From: Gemmatimonadota bacterium
Lineage (GTDB): Bacteria > JBHIER01 > G020348925
Assembly: GCA_020348925.1 (NCBI GenBank)
Contig: CP070758.1
Coordinates: 4,897,338-4,903,482 of the forward strand
Length of the DNA stretch: 6,145 bases
Direction: 5' to 3'
Part shown: in pieces, positions 1 through 4,445 of the stretch
Layout: each line of letters opens with the position of its first letter
Position numbering within the stretch: the first letter of the stretch is position 1
Notes under the pieces: model-generated
What the model saw: only the letters and a program-made list of their open reading frames with translations
Told to the model about the DNA's origin: nothing
Database searches by the model: none
Translations under genes and position numbers: made by a program

Positions 1-1168
1 GATTACCGGGGTCACCTCGGTTATCGAACGCAATTTTTTGGAGTGTTTCATCGAATAAAAGCGAATAGCCTGCATCCGCCACTCGCATGTCCCCACCGTA
101 ATTCACTCTAAAATCAACAATGAAACCGGTGGTTTCATAGTGAAACATAATATCATAAACAGCATCATAAAATTGTGCGCTGACATCAGAATCCGGGAAC
201 CAACTCCATACATAAATATAACCGATTGTTGTACCTTCAACAATTCCCCAGCTTACAAAATCACTATTGTATACGTCGGGAAAATCAACCCCAGGTACGG
301 GCAGTTGTTCATTTCCCCAAATGTCGCCACTTTGATCAAGTAATAAGGCGGTTGGCACATGGATCGTATCTCCTGAATCATACTTTACAATGTCAATTGT
401 ATCAAACAGGTGCCAGTTTAAGCCGGCGCTTTGCAATAATATATGTATTGCAGATTCATCATTGCTGCCCATTTGTGTGTTCCTTAACGGTAATTGCGCA
501 TCCAACAATTGTTTGTACAGTCGTTTCCAGGGTACACCATCATAACCTAAAACAACATCACCTGGTTGCAGCCCCAATGTATGGTTTGGAAGTGCTTTGT
601 AAACCAATAGCGTGCTATCCGGCAACGGTGTCAAACCCGCACCAAAGCGGCTTATATCTACGCAAGCACCAGTTACAAAAAGAGGTATCCCTGGTTGAAT
701 ATCTGTAAATGCGTTTACCGGCATACAATCAATAAGTGTGTGCGCATCCTTGAGAGCAAACGCCAGGTGATTCAATATTGCCGCAAATCTTCCCCTGCTG
801 ACACCTGCTTCTATCTCCGGTCGATATACATCTCTCAGTGAATCTATGTTAATAGACATATTCATGAATGCCCCATACCTTTGATCAATGTCGTTCCAGG
901 CTTGATCAAAAATAGCCAAATTCTCGGCAGTCGATAATCCTTCGCCCCATGTCGAGTCAATGATCTCTTTCCAGTCTGTCTGTGTAAAAAGTGCCGGTGG
1001 AATTTTTTCCAAATTTTTTGGTTTATGTATCTTGTATTCAGGAGATGTGGTTTTTTGTTCCACAGGGTAATTGTTTTCCGATAAAGGTGAGATCTGTGCG
1101 GGGGGTAGTTGGATCATGATAGAAATAAATAACCAGCACATGAATACAATTCTTAATTTAGGAATCAT
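1..1168 (-). CDS. Secreted S41-family peptidase (C-terminal processing protease / tricorn-core-like), 3' end outside window
   Basis: An open frame of 389 codons starts at ATG 1168-1166 and runs off the left edge. An AAGGGAG ribosome binding site lies about 8 nt upstream. An earlier ATG (1183) is closed after five codons, so 1168 is the start. Residues 1-25 are hydrophobic with an early K/R, like a Sec signal peptide, so the product is probably periplasmic or secreted. Residues 87-101 (FDQAWNDIDQRYGAF) and 139-145 (LKDAHTL) match the N-terminal S41 region, where L-x-D-x-H-T is typical. Residues 197-214, containing LGLQPGDVVLGYDG, resemble a PDZ substrate-binding loop. Residues 348-360 (GFIVDFRVNYGGD) match the S41 core motif D-x-R-x-N-x-GG. 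The catalytic Ser and Lys follow this motif in the family and would lie beyond the window, so activity cannot be judged. The substrate is unknown. The gene points away from an attC-like site and may be an integron cassette gene. Confidence 0.85.
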   Translation of the reverse strand, partial: MIPKLRIVFMCWLFISIMIQLPPAQISPLSENNYPVEQKTTSPEYKIHKPKNLEKIPPALFTQTDWKEIIDSTWGEGLSTAENLAIFDQAWNDIDQRYGAFMNMSINIDSLRDVYRPEIEAGVSRGRFAAILNHLAFALKDAHTLIDCMPVNAFTDIQPGIPLFVTGACVDISRFGAGLTPLPDSTLLVYKALPNHTLGLQPGDVVLGYDGVPWKRLYKQLLDAQLPLRNTQMGSNDESAIHILLQSAGLNWHLFDTIDIVKYDSGDTIHVPTALLLDQSGDIWGNEQLPVPGVDFPDVYNSDFVSWGIVEGTTIGYIYVWSWFPDSDVSAQFYDAVYDIMFHYETTGFIVDFRVNYGGDMRVADAGYSLLFDETLQKIAFDNRGDPGN

Positions 1169-1202
1169 TACTGTACTCCCTTCATATTGATACTATAAAA
1201 AA

Positions 1203-1270
1203 GTTATAACGACATGATCGGTAGCCGACGGGCGCTTTATCCGCCGGTCTGCTGCATCAGCTTGTTTGGC
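1203..1270 (-). repeat. attC-like imperfect palindrome (candidate integron recombination site)
   Basis: Read on the minus strand, this 68-bp segment begins GCCAAACAAGC and ends TCGTTATAAC. It therefore carries the AAC and GTT triplets expected at the outer boxes of an attC site. Between them are partly complementary arms sharing TGAT and a GC-rich centre (GGCGG, ATAAAG, CGCCCGTC). Complementarity is only partial, and the outer boxes depart from the RYYYAAC/GTTRRRY consensus. The orientation is right for a cassette whose gene, the S41 peptidase, begins about 35 bp after the GTT box. No integron integrase is visible in the window. The alternative is an ordinary GC-rich intergenic hairpin. Confidence 0.4.
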
Positions 1271-1467
1271 TATAGTATTGTCTTTACTATTGTTTTATAG
1301 ATTATGCGAAAAACCATTCAAAATGCCTTTTAGAAATTTTTTTTAGTATTCCACTGGAACATTATGTGTGAGGAATGTTTATTTTATTTTTTTGATTACC
1401 ACAAAAGCACAGCTCCTAAGCTATGCTCAACCGCATTGCTTTAAAAGTATCGCAGGAAAAGATTCAC
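1271..1467. other. AT-rich intergenic stretch without a recognisable gene
   Basis: Homopolymer A/T runs are frequent here (for example 1338-1345) and stops are frequent in all frames. I find no coding signal. The only structure I can name is the terminator-like hairpin at 1403-1427. Confidence 0.6.
1403..1427 (-). terminator. Terminator-like hairpin, minus strand
   Basis: On the minus strand AGCATAGCT and AGCTGTGCT form a 9-bp stem with one G-T wobble and a 4-nt loop (1406-1427), followed by TTTTG. It lies about 40 bp downstream of the last open frame of the decayed transposase region (stop at 1468-1470). It could end transcription before the attC-like site. The U-tract is short, so this is tentative. 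Confidence 0.4.
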
Positions 1468-1734
1468 CTATTCCAAGGCACCTTTAGACACTTCAAAATT
1501 ATCAGATGTTTCAAATAAGTCATCTACTGGGGAATTTACTTATTGGACTATTTTATTTGCGTAAGCGGTTTGATTTCCATCGAAAGGAGTATCAAGGAAA
1601 GAAAACAGATCAAGAAGAAACAGGTTCAGACATGCGTATCCCACGATTCCAAAGGGAAAGTGAAGAGTTGGCAATGTCATACAGTTTCTGCTTTCGGGAT
1701 ATCCCGGCAGACAGCAGGAACACCAGATGTTGGA
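1468..1734 (-). other. Unrecognised remnant downstream of the IS1380 fragment
   Basis: The frame of the transposase C-terminus stays open past the recognisable homology to a TAA at 1542-1540. The same frame then runs open for 23 more codons (containing SPVDDLFETSDNFEV) to a TAG at 1470-1468. The composition of this last piece is protein-like (acidic, no low complexity), but I recognise no family. A 12-bp perfect palindrome, CGGGATATCCCG, lies at 1695-1706. This may be IS terminal sequence plus a fragment of an older gene. Confidence 0.3.
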
Positions 1735-2149
1735 GAACTCCTGTTTGAATGGAAACGAAGACGGGAGATGGATCTTCACCTTGGTGCGAAGCTCCAGGAC
1801 TCTGGCACCAATTTTGAGCAGCTTCACATGGATCGTGTCAAACTTGCTTTGGCAAACTGGGTCTTCTTCAAGTGGACCTGTCTGAGGGTATGCATCAGCA
1901 TATAGGCCATACTATACAATAAGAGCCTGAACCGGTTGGCTTCAAATCGACAGCACAAGGTCCGATCAGAACGGAGATGATTTTTATGTTCCTTGATCAT
2001 CAGTTCCATCGTCCCTCGTCCACAGTATGCTGTCTGATAGATGAAGCGTCATTCAGATAGGTCACGATAAACCGAACAGTGGCTCCTTGAGCCGTATGTT
2101 CGGCCTTGTAGACAACTCGTTGAGCTGTATTCCATGTACTGGCATTTTT
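1735..2149 (-). pseudogene. IS1380-family transposase remnant (C-terminal third, two frameshifts)
   Basis: Three minus-strand frames read in succession reproduce the IS1380 transposase C-terminus. Frame one (2149 to about 2045) contains ASTWNTAQRVVYKAEH and then VRFIVTYL. Frame two (about 2039-1850) contains YCGRGTMELMIKEH, which holds the last catalytic Glu of the DDE triad, and then RTLCCRFEANRFRLLLYSM. Frame three (about 1848-1735) contains KFDTIHVKLLKIGARV and LPSSFPFKQEF. The frame changes fall near 2040-2045 and 1845-1855. IS1380 transposases are usually about 430-450 residues; only about 138 codons' worth remain, and both catalytic Asp regions are missing. Homology stops near 2149, where unrelated sequence begins. 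The same frame continues to a TAA at 1540-1542 and, past it, to 1468, but I do not recognise that tail. The copy cannot be active. Confidence 0.8.
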
Positions 2150-2249
2150 TGAGTCTGACCCCAAATTTTACCCGTTTGAATCATACTCCTCTTTATAAAA
2201 ATCAGCGTCTGGTTATTTCTGTTCAATGCTCTTAATCAATACATCTCTT

Positions 2250-2264
2250 CAGTGCTGTCCGGTT
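2250..2264 (+). repeat. IS4 left terminal inverted repeat
   Basis: CAGTGCTGTCCGGTT, matching the reverse complement of 3559-3573 at 13 of 15 positions; the mismatches are at positions 4 and 5. Confidence 0.75.
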
Positions 2265-2354
2265 GTTTGAGATTGTGTTTCCAGTAAATACTTTCTCTGT
2301 AATTGGTTGAAGCAAAATCAAAGAGGGATCGATTTGAACTGAGATTTTTCATAT

Positions 2355-2391
2355 TTTGCCATTCCACTTCTTCATAGAAAGGAATGGCAAA
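2355..2391 (+). promoter_or_regulatory. Hairpin covering the transposase ribosome binding site
   Basis: TTTGCCATTCC (2355-2365) and GGAATGGCAAA (2381-2391) are perfect 11-bp complements with a 15-nt loop. The right arm takes in the GGA of the Shine-Dalgarno (GAAAGGAA, 2377-2384) and the A of the ATG at 2391. A transcript entering from outside the IS would fold this way and translate poorly, an arrangement known for other IS elements as protection against read-through expression. Function here is inferred. Confidence 0.6.
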
Positions 2392-3560
2392 TGAACTCAG
2401 GTCAAACAGTGTTCTCTCAACTGACATCACATGTACCTGTTAAATCTTTTCGACGATGTGTAGAACGTTACCATGGCCATTACAAAGTACAAAGCTTTTC
2501 GTGTTGGGACCAATTCCTGTGTATGGCATTTGCTCAAATTACCTATCGCGAAAGTTTACTTGACATTGAAGTCTGTCTTCGTTCAATGCAGGGCAAGTTA
2601 TACCATATGGGGATCCGAGGCAAAGTATCACGAAGCACCCTTGCTGATGCGAACGAAAACAGAGACTGGCGTATTTATGCAGACTTTACTCTCCTTCTCA
2701 TCGATATTGCCAGGAAACTCTATCAGAACGATGATTTTGGTGTGGAACTCGATGAAACAGTCTATGCTTTGGATTCAACAACCATTGATCTGTGCTTGTC
2801 CGTTTTCCCATGGGCTCTTTTTCGAAAAAACAAAGGAGCGATAAAAGTGCACACCCTATTGGATCTGCGCGGTAACATACCATCTTTTGTCTGGATCACT
2901 CATGCAAAAGTTCATGATGTGAACATCCTTGATGAACTCATCGCAGAGCCGGGAGCTATCTACCTGATTGACCGAGCCTATATTGACTTTTCCAGGCTAT
3001 ACGAGCTAAATGAAGCTCAAGCGACTTTCATTACCAAAGCAAAATCTAATTTTCAATGTCGTCGTCTCTACTCTCGTCCTGTCGAAAAAACAACAGGACT
3101 CCGATGTGATCAAACTGTTGTCCTCTCAGGATTCTATTCATCAAAGGATTATCCTGACAAGATGCGTCGGATCAAATTCTTCGATGCTGATTCCCGGAAA
3201 ACGTTTGTCTTCTTAACCAATAATTTCAAACTTCCAGCACTGACCATCTGTCAATTGTTCAAGTGCCGCTGGAATGTAGAAATATTTTTCAGGTGGATCA
3301 AACAAAATCTACGTATCAAATCCTTTTATGGCACCTCCCTGAATGCTGTTAAAACTCAAATATGGATTGCCATTGCGACATATGTCCTGGTAGCTATTGT
3401 GAAAAAACGACTCAAAATAGACCTCAGTCTTTACACCTTTCTGCAGATTCTCAGTGTAACTGCTTTTGAAAAAGTCGATATCTCTCAACTGGTTACTGAT
3501 CATGATTACAAACACCTGTATGACCAAAATCCTAGCCAACTGAATTTATTCGACTTATAA
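2391..3560 (+). CDS. IS4-family DDE transposase (DUF4372 N-terminal domain type)
   Basis: This intact 389-aa protein is of normal length for its subgroup and catalyses cut-and-paste transposition of its own IS. Residues 1-75 match the DUF4372-type N-terminal region (FSQLTSHVPVKSF, FSCWDQFLCMAFAQ, TYRESLLDIE). The DDE core follows: first Asp at D128 in YALDSTTIDL, second at D194 in YLIDRAYIDF, and Glu at E297 in CRWNVEIFFRWIKQNLRIK, the IS4 Y-R-E-K-type region. The C-terminus is the usual TQIWIAIATYVLVAIVKK helix and tail. GAAAGGAA lies 6 nt before the ATG and sits in a hairpin. No frameshift or missing catalytic residue is visible, so the copy may be active. Confidence 0.95.
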   Translation: MNSGQTVFSQLTSHVPVKSFRRCVERYHGHYKVQSFSCWDQFLCMAFAQITYRESLLDIEVCLRSMQGKLYHMGIRGKVSRSTLADANENRDWRIYADFTLLLIDIARKLYQNDDFGVELDETVYALDSTTIDLCLSVFPWALFRKNKGAIKVHTLLDLRGNIPSFVWITHAKVHDVNILDELIAEPGAIYLIDRAYIDFSRLYELNEAQATFITKAKSNFQCRRLYSRPVEKTTGLRCDQTVVLSGFYSSKDYPDKMRRIKFFDADSRKTFVFLTNNFKLPALTICQLFKCRWNVEIFFRWIKQNLRIKSFYGTSLNAVKTQIWIAIATYVLVAIVKKRLKIDLSLYTFLQILSVTAFEKVDISQLVTDHDYKHLYDQNPSQLNLFDL

Positions 3561-3573
3561 CCGGACACTACTG
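3559..3573 (-). repeat. IS4 right terminal inverted repeat
   Basis: The plus strand reads AACCGGACACTACTG. The transposase TAA (3558-3560) overlaps its inner edge, so the gene ends exactly at the element boundary. Confidence 0.75.
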
Positions 3574-3626
3574 ATATCAAATATGTTTTAGCTAAGGGAG
3601 AACTCATCTGGAGATCGAAGGGGCCT

Positions 3627-4148
3627 GTGACTTATAGCTGGAATCTTGGAGAGCAGCAAAAAGGTTCTATCGGCTGCAGACTGATAAGAGATTCGGAGGT
3701 ACCAACAGCTTTGGAGCTCACGTATAGCTCTACGAATAAATTCACAGGAGAAAAGAGAGACTTTAATTATAGCGTTTCTATTGACTCAACTCCCTGCAAT
3801 TACGGAGGTCAAAGGTATTGGTTTATCTGCCCATTAATCTTAAATGATCGGTCTTGTCACCGTCGATGCCGAATTCTCTATTTACCTTCAGGAGCTTCAT
3901 ATTTTGGATGTCGTTTATGCTACAATCTGACTTACAGAAGTCGTCAAGAACATAGAAGTTGGAATTACGAGAATGCCAGACTCTTTAATAAACTCCGAAA
4001 AGTGGAAAATAAATATATACGAGCAAAAAGGCCTTGGATAAGAGAAAAATATCGCCGACAGATCGTTGCAACGAGGGCAGGCATAGAACAAATGTGTAAG
4101 ACCCTTGAAGTAAAGTTGCTTAAAACTTGTAAGGACTTGGAGAAGTAA
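3627..4148 (+). CDS. Zinc-ribbon protein of unknown function, 5' end lost at the IS4 insertion (probable pseudogene)
   Basis: The 173 residues from GTG 3627 end in a family often seen beside recombinases in mobile elements. Landmarks are IDSTPCNYGGQRYWFICP (residues 52-69) and YFGCRLCYNLTYRSRQEHRS (92-111). Cysteines C68, C77 and/or C81, and the C95-x2-C98 pair would hold one zinc. A basic helical region (118-173) follows and may bind nucleic acid. The frame is open without a start codon all the way back to the IS edge: residues read from 3573 (DIKYVLAKGELIWRSKG) fit the family's N-terminal segment. The IS therefore cut the gene, and only a weak GTG remains as a start. The missing N-terminus is not present on the left side of the IS. 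Function is unknown; a DNA-binding accessory role is a guess. The stop overlaps an ATG (TAATG, 4146-4150). Confidence 0.7.
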   Translation: MTYSWNLGEQQKGSIGCRLIRDSEVPTALELTYSSTNKFTGEKRDFNYSVSIDSTPCNYGGQRYWFICPLILNDRSCHRRCRILYLPSGASYFGCRLCYNLTYRSRQEHRSWNYENARLFNKLRKVENKYIRAKRPWIREKYRRQIVATRAGIEQMCKTLEVKLLKTCKDLEK

Positions 4149-4149
4149 T

Positions 4150-4174
4150 GAAAAAATCTGAAAAAGGCGAAAAA
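4150..4174 (+). promoter_or_regulatory. Phased A-tracts upstream of the RHH promoter
   Basis: GAAAAA occurs at 4150-4155, 4160-4165 and 4169-4174, spaced 10 and 9 bp, that is about one helical turn. Such phasing is known to bend DNA and, next to a -35 box, can act like an UP element. The block ends 3 bp before the candidate -35. Confidence 0.4.
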
Positions 4175-4177
4175 AGC

Positions 4178-4206
4178 TTTACTTTTTATTATTTCCAAGT
4201 TATATT
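4178..4206 (+). promoter_or_regulatory. Candidate sigma70-type promoter for the RHH-recombinase operon
   Basis: TTTACT (4178-4183) and TATATT (4201-4206) are separated by exactly 17 bp. They lie about 40 bp before the RHH start codon and would serve both the RHH gene and the recombinase. This is a sequence match only. Confidence 0.5.
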
Positions 4207-4212
4207 TATAAC
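4199..4212. promoter_or_regulatory. Candidate operator: palindrome over the -10 box
   Basis: GTTATA-TT-TATAAC is a perfect 6-bp inverted repeat with a 2-bp spacer, placed over the -10 hexamer. A small RHH protein is encoded directly downstream, and RHH repressors commonly bind short palindromes in their own promoters. Autorepression is inferred. Confidence 0.4.
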
Positions 4213-4247
4213 CATGAAAACGATTGAACATAAGAAAGGAGAGAAAA

Positions 4248-4409
4248 ATGCCAAGACCAAAAAAGGACATACGTGAAGGGCGTATGATTCATGTACGCCT
4301 CTCAGAGGAGACTCATAAACACCTCCGAATACGAGTTGCTGAGCTTGATACTACAATCCAGGATTGGGTAGCCGTACTCATAGAACGTGAGCTCAAGCGA
4401 AAGGCGTAA
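4248..4409 (+). CDS. Ribbon-helix-helix (Arc/CopG-like) small DNA-binding protein
   Basis: A 53-aa protein begins at ATG 4248, 3-8 nt after a strong AGAAAGGAGAG site. A longer reading from a TTG at 4224 has no Shine-Dalgarno and would run through this site, so I reject it. Residues 1-12 are basic. Residues 13-18 (MIHVRL) form the predicted beta strand, 19-33 (SEETHKHLRIRVAEL) helix 1, and 36-50 (TIQDWVAVLIERELK) helix 2, the classic RHH plan. RHH proteins dimerise through the strand and bind palindromic or repeated DNA. The gene ends 32 bp before the recombinase, so the two are probably cotranscribed. Likely roles are repressor of the operon or accessory factor for recombination. No toxin gene is adjacent, which makes a toxin-antitoxin antitoxin less likely. 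Confidence 0.8.
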   Translation: MPRPKKDIREGRMIHVRLSEETHKHLRIRVAELDTTIQDWVAVLIERELKRKA

Positions 4410-4412
4410 ACA

Positions 4413-4445
4413 ATGATAAAATATCATAGGAGGGTAATCCTATGA
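4413..4445 (+). promoter_or_regulatory. Two overlapping hairpins at the recombinase ribosome binding site
   Basis: TCATAGGA (4424-4431) and TCCTATGA (4438-4445) are perfect 8-bp complements with a 6-nt loop. The stem and loop contain the whole AGGAGGG Shine-Dalgarno (4428-4434) and the ATG (4442-4444). Just upstream, ATGATA (4413-4418) and TATCAT (4422-4427) form a second perfect stem with a 3-nt loop, sharing 4424-4427 with the first. The two folds exclude each other. They could set translation of the recombinase, or the upstream palindrome could be a second RHH operator. Confidence 0.5.

Larger units (their letters stand above)
2250..3573 (+). mobile_element. IS4-family insertion sequence, apparently complete (about 1.32 kb)
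   Basis: The element is bounded by imperfect terminal inverted repeats. The left end (2250-2264) reads CAGTGCTGTCCGGTT and the right end (reverse complement of 3559-3573) reads CAGTAGTGTCCGGTT, so 13 of 15 positions match. A single transposase gene fills the interior, and its stop codon overlaps the right repeat. I see no matching direct repeats directly outside the two ends, so either the target duplication was lost or one flank was rearranged after insertion. The right end abuts an interrupted reading frame (see 3627-4148). Confidence 0.85.

Noticed and set aside
226-708. 160-codon plus-strand open frame
   Set aside because: It is antisense to the S41 peptidase frame, which has clear family motifs. 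The plus-strand product matches nothing I know and has no Shine-Dalgarno.
1695-1706. Palindrome CGGGATATCCCG
   Set aside because: A perfect 12-bp palindrome, but isolated, with no promoter or T-run beside it; not enough to name a function.
1543-1905. 120-codon plus-strand open frame
   Set aside because: It lies opposite the IS1380 remnant and an unrecognised tail. The minus-strand frames carry the family motifs, so this is a shadow frame.
4224-4409. Longer RHH start at TTG 4224
   Set aside because: The strong AGAAAGGAGAG site lies inside this extension and is placed for ATG 4248. The first eight residues of the extension are not typical of RHH proteins.
4248-4409. RHH protein as the antitoxin of a toxin-antitoxin pair
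   Set aside because: No small toxin-like gene is adjacent; the partner gene is the recombinase, so a repressor or accessory role fits better.
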